Origin: an uncultured Bacillota bacterium
GTDB lineage: Bacteria > Bacillota > Clostridia > Lachnospirales > Lachnospiraceae
Assembly (NCBI GenBank): GCA_905200905.1
Contig: CAJKMA010000047.1
Location: forward strand, 1 to 21,422
Reading direction: 5' to 3'
Length of the DNA: 21,422 nt
Shown in pieces: positions 14,987 through 21,422 of this stretch. Below the pieces are notes generated by a model. That model saw nothing but the letters and a program-made list of their open reading frames with translations. It was not told the DNA's origin and did no database searches. The position numbers and the translations under genes were made by a program. Position 1 is the first letter of the stretch. The number at the start of each line of letters is the position of its first letter.

Positions 14987-16360
14987 ATGGCAAAAGGGAA
15001 AAAGACGGCATTTTTTTGTCAGAATTGTGGATATGAATCATCTAAGTGGATGGGGCAATGCCCAGGCTGTAGAGAGTGGAATACATTTGTGGAGGAACCA
15101 GCAGCGATTTCCAGCAAGGCAACGGTCGGAATTGGAAACAGGAACACTGGAGGAACCAGAAGTGAGCCGGTTCAACTATCACATATTCAGATACAGGAAG
15201 ATGACCGTGTAAAAACAGAGATTGAAGAATTAGACAGGGTACTAGGAGGCGGTATTGTTCCTGGTTCTATGGTTTTGGTAGGAGGAGATCCAGGCATTGG
15301 AAAATCCACCCTACTGCTTCAAGTGTGTCGGGAATTAACAGCCAGACAGCACAAGGTTTTGTATATATCAGGAGAAGAATCTTTGCGGCAGATTAAACTA
15401 CGAGCCAGCAGGATAGGGGAGTTTAATGACCAGCTTTTACTTTTATGTGAAACCAATCTTGAACTTATCCGCAGTACCATTGAACGTACAAAACCGGAAA
15501 CTGTTATCATTGATTCTATTCAGACTATGTACAATGAGGAGGTATCTTCTGCTCCAGGAAGTGTTTCTCAAGTAAGGGAATCCACAGGAGTTCTCATGCA
15601 GATTGCCAAAGGAATGGGAATATCCATGTTTATTGTAGGACATGTGACAAAGGATGGAAGTGTGGCAGGTCCAAGGGTATTGGAGCACATGGTAGATACT
15701 GTGCTGTATTTTGAAGGGGATCGGCAGGTAGCATACCGGATTTTGCGTAGTGTAAAAAACCGTTTTGGTTCTACTAATGAAATTGGTGTTTTTGAGATGC
15801 AGGAAAAAGGATTGATAGAAGTGAAAAATCCTTCTCAGGTGATGTTAAATGGAAGACCTACTGATGCATCTGGGTCTGTGGTAGTTTGTTCCATAGAAGG
15901 AACCCGCCCCATTCTCATTGAGATTCAGGCATTGGTAACTAGAACCAATTTCGGACTTCCCAGAAGAACTTCTGTGGGAATTGACTATAATCGGGTCAAC
16001 CTTCTTATGGCAGTCTTAGAAAAGCGGGCGGGACTTCATTTAGGGGACTGTGATGCTTATGTAAATCTAGCTGGAGGTATGAAATTGGGAGAACCAGCCA
16101 TTGACCTTGGCATTGTTATGGCGGTAGTTTCCAGTTTTAAGAATAAAGCATTGGATCCGGGCATTCTTATTTTTGGAGAAGTGGGACTTTCAGGAGAAGT
16201 TCGTGGGGTTAGTATGGCGGAAAATAGAGTAAGAGAAGCCGAAAAATTGGGCTTTACAACCTGTATCTTGCCGAAAGCAAATATAGAAAGTATTCAGGGA
16301 AATTATAAAATTCACTTGATAGGTGTGGCAAATATAAAAGAAGCAATGGGGTATCTGTAA
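14987..16360 (+). CDS. radA: DNA repair/recombination ATPase RadA (Sms)
   Basis: A 457-residue RadA of normal length. It is a RecA-like hexameric ATPase that aids branch migration and processing of recombination intermediates. The zinc finger uses C11, C14, C25 and C28. The Walker A motif is GGDPGIGKST at 99-108, the Walker B region ETVIIDSIQTM at 171-181, and the RadA-specific KNRFG at 257-261. The C-terminal Lon-protease-like domain begins around 300 and has the typical DCDAYVNLAGGMKL and GEVGLSGEVRGV segments. The ATG at 14987 follows GTGAGG by 6 nt and is preferred over GTG 14975. The MFS gene begins 1 nt after its stop. Its promoter must lie in the short gap after the terminator or further upstream; no convincing boxes are seen. 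Confidence 0.96.
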   Translation: MAKGKKTAFFCQNCGYESSKWMGQCPGCREWNTFVEEPAAISSKATVGIGNRNTGGTRSEPVQLSHIQIQEDDRVKTEIEELDRVLGGGIVPGSMVLVGGDPGIGKSTLLLQVCRELTARQHKVLYISGEESLRQIKLRASRIGEFNDQLLLLCETNLELIRSTIERTKPETVIIDSIQTMYNEEVSSAPGSVSQVRESTGVLMQIAKGMGISMFIVGHVTKDGSVAGPRVLEHMVDTVLYFEGDRQVAYRILRSVKNRFGSTNEIGVFEMQEKGLIEVKNPSQVMLNGRPTDASGSVVVCSIEGTRPILIEIQALVTRTNFGLPRRTSVGIDYNRVNLLMAVLEKRAGLHLGDCDAYVNLAGGMKLGEPAIDLGIVMAVVSSFKNKALDPGILIFGEVGLSGEVRGVSMAENRVREAEKLGFTTCILPKANIESIQGNYKIHLIGVANIKEAMGYL

Positions 16361-16361
16361 G

Positions 16362-17630
16362 ATGAAGCAAATGGTTAGGATAGGAAAAAAAGTCTTTTGG
16401 AAGCTGTTTGGACAGTATAAAGGTTTAAGAAGAGAATTGTACGTGTTGTTCTGGGGAAAGGCAGCTACCAACATGGGAGCTATGATTTGGCCTATGCTTA
16501 CCTTGATTCTCAGCAATAAACTAGGGATGAATGCAAAGGAAATAGCAACGATTACCATTACCCTGGGAATGATTCAGTTTCCTGTAAGCTTACTGGGAGG
16601 AAAGCTGGCGGATCATTGTAATAAGCGGAATTTAATTATCATCTGTGATTTGGTAACCGTAATTTGTTATTTGATTGCTGCTGCAATCCCAGTATCCATG
16701 ACACAGATTCTATTATTTTTTACAGCCAGTGTATTTCAAACCATGGAAAATCCATCTTATGATGCCCTTGTGGCAGATTTAAGTGGTACAGAAGATCGGG
16801 AGAAGGCATATAGTCTGATTTATCTCGGGATGAACCTGGGAATCATTTTGGCTCCTTCTATAGGAGGAATGTTATTTCAACATCATCTTGGGGTGGCATA
16901 TGCTATTGATGGCCTTACCACATTATCGTCTACGATTTTAATTTTTTTATTTATCAAAGATATTACACCGGTAACAGAAAAGCAAAAGAATGTTTACGAG
17001 CAGGAACAGCATACACAATCCACCTGGAAAATCCTGTGGGGACAAAAGACGATTTTGTTTTTTCTGATTTGTTGGGCAGTCTATCAGTTTTCTTACACAC
17101 AGTTTAACTTCCTGATTCCTTTGAATATGGAGGCTCTGTATGATGCAAAAGGTGCAGTGTATTTTGGTTTTATAACCAGTCTGAATGGGCTTGTGGTGAT
17201 TTTGGGAACCCCTGTTTTGACGAAAGCGGCGGGAAAACTTTCTGATATTCAGAAGCTTACGTTGGGACAAATACTGGTCTGGTTCAGTCTGGGCATGTAT
17301 CTGTTTATTCAGGGAATGCTTCCTATGTACTATCTCTCTATGGTTATTTTTACGGTGGGAGAAATTTTAACAACACTGGGATCTTACCCGTATCTTACAA
17401 GAAGGATTCCAGCATCACACAGAGGCAGGATTTCTTCAGTATCCAGCCTTTTCCTGGGTGCTGCAGCTTATAGTTCTCAAGGTATGATCGGTGGAATTGT
17501 AGAGCATGGAACATTGATACAGGCATGGGAATGGATTGCAGGAATTGGTGCTGTGGGTATTCTTCTTTATTTGCTTTTAATGGTTGTGGATAAGAGAACC
17601 TATCCTCTGTTGTATGGACAGAAAAAATAA
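16362..17630 (+). CDS. MFS transporter, multidrug-efflux-like
   Basis: A 422-residue protein with about 12 hydrophobic segments and a polar central loop (about residues 200-225, rich in K, E and Q), typical of the major facilitator superfamily. The motif A loop between the second and third helices reads GGKLADHCNKRN (about 79-90), a recognisable form of G-x-LaD-x-x-g-r/k. The N-terminal 27 residues are basic and cytoplasmic. It starts 1 nt after radA stops, so it is cotranscribed, although no functional link with RadA is apparent. Its closest look is to drug-efflux MFS proteins; substrate cannot be inferred. Translation probably depends on coupling with radA, because no strong ribosome binding site precedes it. 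Confidence 0.88.
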   Translation: MKQMVRIGKKVFWKLFGQYKGLRRELYVLFWGKAATNMGAMIWPMLTLILSNKLGMNAKEIATITITLGMIQFPVSLLGGKLADHCNKRNLIIICDLVTVICYLIAAAIPVSMTQILLFFTASVFQTMENPSYDALVADLSGTEDREKAYSLIYLGMNLGIILAPSIGGMLFQHHLGVAYAIDGLTTLSSTILIFLFIKDITPVTEKQKNVYEQEQHTQSTWKILWGQKTILFFLICWAVYQFSYTQFNFLIPLNMEALYDAKGAVYFGFITSLNGLVVILGTPVLTKAAGKLSDIQKLTLGQILVWFSLGMYLFIQGMLPMYYLSMVIFTVGEILTTLGSYPYLTRRIPASHRGRISSVSSLFLGAAAYSSQGMIGGIVEHGTLIQAWEWIAGIGAVGILLYLLLMVVDKRTYPLLYGQKK

Positions 17631-17646
17631 GGAGATTGGCAGAAGG

Positions 17647-17689
17647 ATATAGAGAAGTTATGTATTCTATGGAATTAATATAGAGAAGT
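17647..17689. repeat. 12-bp direct repeat before the Hsp70 gene
   Basis: ATATAGAGAAGT occurs at 17647-17658 and 17678-17689, a 31-bp period (three helical turns). The copies lie within the 84-nt gap before the Hsp70 gene. No CIRCE element or strong promoter is visible there. It could be a regulator site for the chaperone operon. Confidence 0.5.
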
Positions 17690-17714
17690 CTTATGGTTAA
17701 AAGGGGGATTGCAT

Positions 17715-19511
17715 ATGGCTATAATAGGTATTGATTTGGGAACTACAAATTCATTGGGAGCGGTTTACAGAGAAGACAGCGTAGAATTGATTCCCAACAG
17801 TTTTGGGTCATTTTTGACACCAAGTGTAGTAAGTTTAATGGAAGACGGAACAATTGTCACAGGAGAAATTGCGAAGGAAAGACTGATTACTCATCCAGAA
17901 TCTACAGCAGCATCGTTTAAAAAAGAAATGGGAACGAATACAAAGATTTCTTTGGGAAAAAGAGAATTTTTGCCAGAGGAATTAAGTAGTTTTATTATCC
18001 GTTCTATTCTGGAAGATGCAGAAAAATATTTGGGAGAGCCTGTTGAGGAAGCAGTGATTTCTGTCCCAGCATATTTTCATGATAAGCAAAGAGTAGCTAC
18101 GAAACGGGCAGGAGCACTTGCAGGAATAAAAGTGCAAAGAATTATCAATGAGCCAAGTGCAGCAGCCCTTGCTTCATATTTTGATACAGAAGAAGAACAA
18201 CTGTTTTTAGTATTTGACTTTGGTGGTGGTACGCTGGATGTTTCTATTATTGAATGTTTTGATACCATGGTAGAAATCTTGTCAGTATCAGGAGACAACC
18301 ATCTTGGCGGGGATGATTTTCATCAGATTATGTTGGAAAACTTTTTAAAAGAACATGGGGTTTATCGAGAAAATTTATCTTCTACAGAAGAAGCTGTTAT
18401 TTTAAAACAGGCAGAACTTTGCAAAAAAGCACTGACAGAACAGGAAACTGCTACAATGACTGCTGTTATAAATGGAAATACCTATCAAAGCGTTTATGAC
18501 AATCAACGTCTCATGGAAGAGAGTGCGTCTATTCTGATGAGAATAAAAAAAGTTCTTACCCATGCTTTAAGAGATGGGAATTTTAATGTTCATGATATTA
18601 ATATGGTTGTAATGGTGGGTGGTTCCAGTAAAATGCCGTTGATTCAGTCTTATATTCAACATCTTTTTAAGAAAGCACCGGTTGTCACCAGGAATTGTGA
18701 TGAAATTGTGGCAAGAGGTGTAGGGCTTGTATGCGGTGTAAAAGAGAGAAACGAGTATATCAAAGATTATGTGCTTACGGATATCTGCCCGTTTACCCTT
18801 GGAACCAGTATCTGCAATCATTCCGACCCGGAGCAGCCCTATATGGCTCCTATTGTGGAACGTAATTCCACACTGCCATGTTCAAAAGTAAAGAGATTTT
18901 ATACTTCTTATGATTTTCAGACCAAATTAGATATTGATATATTGCAAGGCGAAAAAACCTATACAAAGGATAATTTATTATTGGGGAAAGTGGATGTGCG
19001 AGTGCCTAGGAAAAGAAAGGGGGAAGAATCCGTTGATATCCGTTTTACATACGATATTAATGGAATTCTTATAGTAGATATCACCATAGTTTCCAGTGGG
19101 CAAAAAATAACCAAGGTGATATCAGAAACCATGGATGAAGAGGATATGAGACAAAAAATAGAAGAACTTGCAAAATTAAAAATTCATCCAAAAGATATAT
19201 CAGAAAATAAATATGTGCTGGAAAAACTTCAGGCATTATATGAGGAGGCGCCACTTTCTATAAGAGAACAGATTCAAAACTTTATCCGCTATTTTGATTA
19301 TCTTCTTGCACAGCAAAATATGCGTCAGATAAGAAAATACCGCCAATATCTGGAACATGTGATAGACCAACTGGAGAATTATGATCCATTTGGTGATTTG
19401 TTTACCATGGATGAATACGAAGAAGAGGAAGATGACTGGCTGGATGAAGAAGAGGATGAAGAAGACGATGATTTTATCGGAGAAGGGGGCCATAAAAAAT
19501 GGACAAGCTGA
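17715..19511 (+). CDS. Hsp70-family chaperone, HscC-like, with acidic tail
   Basis: A 598-residue Hsp70 that is not the housekeeping DnaK. The ATPase domain (about 1-350) has GIDLGTTNS at 5-13, VFDFGGGTLDVSI at 167-179 and MVGGSSKMPLI at 300-310. The linker and start of the substrate domain read DYVLTDICPFTLGTS (351-365), with the DnaK LLLD linker degenerate and the TD-x-PFTLG form I associate with HscC. The substrate domain spans about 360-470 and the helical lid is short. Residues 567-586 are almost all Asp/Glu. ATG 17715 has AAAGGGGG 8 nt upstream and replaces a TTG at 17709. It overlaps the next gene, encoding a J-domain protein, by 13 nt, so the two are a chaperone/cochaperone pair. Substrate unknown. 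Confidence 0.9.
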   Translation: MAIIGIDLGTTNSLGAVYREDSVELIPNSFGSFLTPSVVSLMEDGTIVTGEIAKERLITHPESTAASFKKEMGTNTKISLGKREFLPEELSSFIIRSILEDAEKYLGEPVEEAVISVPAYFHDKQRVATKRAGALAGIKVQRIINEPSAAALASYFDTEEEQLFLVFDFGGGTLDVSIIECFDTMVEILSVSGDNHLGGDDFHQIMLENFLKEHGVYRENLSSTEEAVILKQAELCKKALTEQETATMTAVINGNTYQSVYDNQRLMEESASILMRIKKVLTHALRDGNFNVHDINMVVMVGGSSKMPLIQSYIQHLFKKAPVVTRNCDEIVARGVGLVCGVKERNEYIKDYVLTDICPFTLGTSICNHSDPEQPYMAPIVERNSTLPCSKVKRFYTSYDFQTKLDIDILQGEKTYTKDNLLLGKVDVRVPRKRKGEESVDIRFTYDINGILIVDITIVSSGQKITKVISETMDEEDMRQKIEELAKLKIHPKDISENKYVLEKLQALYEEAPLSIREQIQNFIRYFDYLLAQQNMRQIRKYRQYLEHVIDQLENYDPFGDLFTMDEYEEEEDDWLDEEEDEEDDDFIGEGGHKKWTS

Positions 19512-20602
19512 CTGCGCTTGAAGTGTTAGGTTTAAGAGCAAATGCAACCAGGGATGAAATGAAGCGAGCATATGCAGAGCTTTCAAAAAAATATCATCCA
19601 GAAGAGTTTCCAGAAGAGTTTCAGCAGATTCATGAGGCCTATAGAGTTTTAAGCAGAACTGCCAGACAAAATTCAGAGCAGCAGATTAGAACAGAAGAAA
19701 GACAATACCAAGAGCCACAGGGCGAAGAGAAAGAAAGACAGTATCGTTTTAGAGAGCAGGAATTACAAGAAGAGGAAAAAGAAGCAGAAGAAGAAATAGA
19801 GTTTGATTTTCAGAAAGTTTATAGACAGAATCACGAAGAAAAACAGGAACCTCCAAAAGAAGAGGGCAGTGCTTATCATTTTGAGTCGGTGCTTGAAAAT
19901 GCCAGCCAAAAAGAACAGGAAAAACTACATGAGGCAGTACTAAGAGCGTTGGCGGAAATGAATATTTTGCTGCAGCCCAATTATCGTGAAAAAATAAAAT
20001 TATTCCAGGCTTTTTTTGAAAAAGAAGAGTATCAGGAAGCATTACATCAACCAGAGTTTCTTCAGGAGTTTGCAAAGATGCTACATGGTGTAACCTTGAA
20101 GAAAGCGATTTATTATAAGATCATCAGTTATTATCATTTAAAAAATGCAAATCCTGAGAATTTAAATCCTTCTCAATTACTATTTTATAAGGCAATCAAT
20201 GAAAAATGTAATATGGATAAGTCGGCAATGCCTCTATGGATCGGAGTAATGCCAATTATTGTTATTCAAGCAATCCGTGTAGGTATGCGAAACAGCGTAA
20301 GGAATAATTTTGCCACTATTAGTATTCTTGCATTGCTTATGGCAATGGCTACATTTATGATATGGGGATATAGAAAGCTACATGAGGATCATTCCAGTAT
20401 ATTTGCACAGATGGTTCTTGCAGGATTTCTTCTGATATTGCATTTCATCATAATTATGACCGATATGTATGGAAAACTTTTAGGAGACATGGAAACAGGA
20501 ATGTTTATGGGAGGTCTGATTTTTCTTGGTGCAGGTTGCTGGCTAGGAATTCTTGTTGTTGTTGCGATAGTGAAGAAAATTTTTCAATTGTTCAGAAAGT
20601 AA
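19499..20602 (+). CDS. Membrane-anchored J-domain protein with HPE signature
   Basis: A 367-residue protein. Residues 4-52 form a compact J domain: LTALEVLGLRANATRDEMKRA, then KKYHPEEFPEEFQQIHEAYRVL. The normally invariant HPD is HPE at 33-35, and the loop after it is shorter than in DnaJ. Residues 56-125 are a charged Gln/Glu/Arg-rich stretch. Residues 130-240 are a soluble helical region. Four hydrophobic segments follow at about 244-262, 271-290, 301-320 and 334-360, and the end is basic (KKIFQLFRK), so it is an integral membrane protein with the J domain probably cytosolic. The gene starts inside the Hsp70 3' end, with AAGGGGG 9 nt upstream. The likely role is to bring the partner Hsp70 to the membrane. 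Confidence 0.85.
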   Translation: MDKLTALEVLGLRANATRDEMKRAYAELSKKYHPEEFPEEFQQIHEAYRVLSRTARQNSEQQIRTEERQYQEPQGEEKERQYRFREQELQEEEKEAEEEIEFDFQKVYRQNHEEKQEPPKEEGSAYHFESVLENASQKEQEKLHEAVLRALAEMNILLQPNYREKIKLFQAFFEKEEYQEALHQPEFLQEFAKMLHGVTLKKAIYYKIISYYHLKNANPENLNPSQLLFYKAINEKCNMDKSAMPLWIGVMPIIVIQAIRVGMRNSVRNNFATISILALLMAMATFMIWGYRKLHEDHSSIFAQMVLAGFLLILHFIIIMTDMYGKLLGDMETGMFMGGLIFLGAGCWLGILVVVAIVKKIFQLFRK

Positions 20603-20618
20603 TTTAAGTATGAAAAGG

Positions 20619-20667
20619 GCAAGCAATGGAGGAAGGATATATATATAAATATCTGCCTATTGCTTGC
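20619..20667. repeat. Long imperfect hairpin after the J-protein gene
   Basis: GCAAGCAAT (20619-20627) is the exact reverse complement of ATTGCTTGC (20659-20667). Inside, GATAT and ATATC (about 20636-20652) can pair further. No T-run follows on the plus strand, so a standard intrinsic terminator is doubtful; it may still mark the 3' end of the Hsp70/J transcript. Confidence 0.55.
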
Positions 20668-20875
20668 TGAGTGCTGAAACGATAAATTTTCCTAAATAAT
20701 AAGGAGTATGGATGACTTGTCATAAAAGAGCTGATAAAAGATAGATGAGTTGAAAAAAAGCCAATTCCACTATTGCGGGGGAAAAGGATTTGCAGGTTTA
20801 AATTCCATATGAGGGTGGAATTTAAATTTGCAATTAAGTAAATAAAAGAATAATTTTGAAAACTATAAAAAGTTG
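20668..20875. other. Gene-free stretch upstream of the rRNA promoters
   Basis: The gap between the J-protein gene and the 16S gene (20603-21263) holds no convincing gene. In this part I see only a minimal frame 20712-20744 (10 residues) after AAGGAG, which I do not call, and the nested inverted repeat 20763-20833 described separately. The remainder is A/T-rich and probably acts as UP-element-like DNA for the rRNA promoters. Confidence 0.6.
20763..20833. repeat. Nested inverted repeat with two competing pairings
   Basis: The 18-nt arm TTGCAGGTTTAAATTCCA (20790-20807) pairs completely with 20816-20833 around an 8-nt loop, using two G-U pairs. In addition AATTCCAC (20763-20770) is the exact reverse complement of GTGGAATT (20815-20822), so the upstream copy can compete for the same right arm. 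No T-run follows. It could be an RNA switch, a remnant of a mobile repeat, or a DNA site. Confidence 0.6.
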
Positions 20876-20904
20876 TTGACAGAAATGAAAAGATATGATA
20901 AATT
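20876..20904 (+). promoter_or_regulatory. rRNA promoter P1
   Basis: TTGACA (20876-20881), a 17-bp spacer ending in TGA (extended -10) and TAAATT (20899-20904). It is the weakest of three in-line copies. CTGTC/GATAG (20912-20926) can form a small hairpin just downstream. Confidence 0.7.
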
Positions 20905-20978
20905 AAATAAGCTGTCGAAAAGATAGAGAAAAACTTTCTTTTTGAATAAAAGAGGTTTGAAAAAAAACAAAAAAGTGC

Positions 20979-21007
20979 TTGACAGACCTGCTCAGATGTG
21001 ATAATCT
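20979..21007 (+). promoter_or_regulatory. rRNA promoter P2
   Basis: TTGACA (20979-20984), a 17-bp spacer ending TGTGA and TAATCT (21002-21007). A CTGTC/GACAG hairpin at 21015-21030 follows. The box lies 103 bp after P1. Confidence 0.85.
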
Positions 21008-21082
21008 AGACTGGCTGTCGCGAAAGACAGAAACGAGCGGAAACAGCTCAGAAAAAAAGTTTCAAAAAAATAAAAAAAGTTC

Positions 21083-21111
21083 TTGACAAGCTCAAAAAGA
21101 TGTGATAATCT
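21083..21111 (+). promoter_or_regulatory. rRNA promoter P3
   Basis: TTGACA (21083-21088), a 17-bp spacer ending GATGTGA and TAATCT (21106-21111), nearly identical to P2 and 104 bp after it. A perfect CTGTCG/CGACAG hairpin at 21119-21136 follows. Transcription should start near 21118, about 145 nt before the 16S gene. Confidence 0.87.
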
Positions 21112-21137
21112 AATATGGCTGTCGCGAGAACGACAGG

Positions 21138-21263
21138 AACCTTGATAACTGAACAGTGAAACACATGAATCGAAAATTCTTTTACATTTTATTCTTAGGT
21201 TCAACGAACCAAAACAGTAAAAGGGATAGATAGCCAAGGTTATCTTGAACTTGGACAAACACT
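21138..21263 (+). promoter_or_regulatory. Structured 16S leader (pre-rRNA)
   Basis: CTTGATAACTGAACAG near 21141-21156 resembles the boxA-like leader element common before clostridial 16S genes. CTTTTAC (21179-21185) pairs with GTAAAAG (21217-21223) and encloses the hairpin GGTTC-AAC-GAACC (21198-21210). AACCTTG (21138-21144) also pairs with CAAGGTT (21235-21241), closing the whole leader. These probably serve antitermination and processing. Confidence 0.6.

Positions 21264-21422
<159 letters not shown>

Noticed and set aside
20668..20677. GAGTGCTGAA resembling the right half of a CIRCE heat-shock operator
   Set aside because: The matching left half at 9-bp spacing is absent and the site lies after, not before, the chaperone genes.
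20712..20744. A possible 10-residue leader peptide after AAGGAG
   Set aside because: It is minimal in length, has no regulatory codon run, and no gene follows that it could control.
20992..21258. An 88-codon minus-strand frame across the rRNA promoters and leader
   Set aside because: It spans strong plus-strand promoter and leader elements and has no family resemblance.

Overview
The window is a 21.4 kb chromosomal segment from a low-GC Gram-positive bacterium. It is most likely a gut Lachnospiraceae-type Clostridia. The evidence is the first ~160 nt of a 16S rRNA gene at the right edge, strong AGGAGG-type ribosome binding sites, sigma-A-like promoters with TG-extended -10 boxes, and Firmicute-style gene families. 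The genus cannot be fixed from so short a piece of 16S. No phage, transposon, CRISPR array or tRNA was seen.

Layout from left to right. (1) 1-1530: end of a purine biosynthesis operon, with the purN 3' end, purD and a strong intrinsic terminator. (2) 1537-6425: a two-component system next to an ABC transporter. An OmpR-type regulator and a histidine kinase with no membrane segment are followed, after a gap holding a tandem 11-bp repeat, by a MacB/Bce-type ATPase and an 844-residue FtsX-fold permease with 8 predicted membrane segments. (3) 6545-9884: a FadR-type GntR regulator, then a type-2 malate/lactate dehydrogenase and a short NAD-type malic enzyme. The enzyme promoter carries a perfect palindrome of the form expected for a FadR-family operator. 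(4) 9899-11417, minus strand: a ferredoxin-nitroreductase and the tRNA t6A37 methyltransferase TrmO, probably one operon. (5) 11489-17630: a YtrA-type GntR repressor gene just upstream of clpC, with no ctsR/mcsAB in view; then a small conserved protein, a strong terminator, radA and an MFS transporter. (6) 17715-20602: an HscC-like Hsp70 with an acidic tail, overlapping the gene for a membrane-anchored J-domain protein whose HPD signature reads HPE. (7) 20603-21422: a gene-free stretch with unusual hairpins, three tandem rRNA promoters in repeats of about 103 bp, a structured leader and the 16S start.

The least conventional parts are the paired Hsp70/membrane J-protein, the soluble kinase paired with a large FtsX transporter, the GntR-clpC linkage in place of CtsR, and the competing-hairpin element at 20763-20833. 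Most other genes are ordinary housekeeping or accessory metabolism. All functional statements rest on motif recognition by eye; no database search was run.
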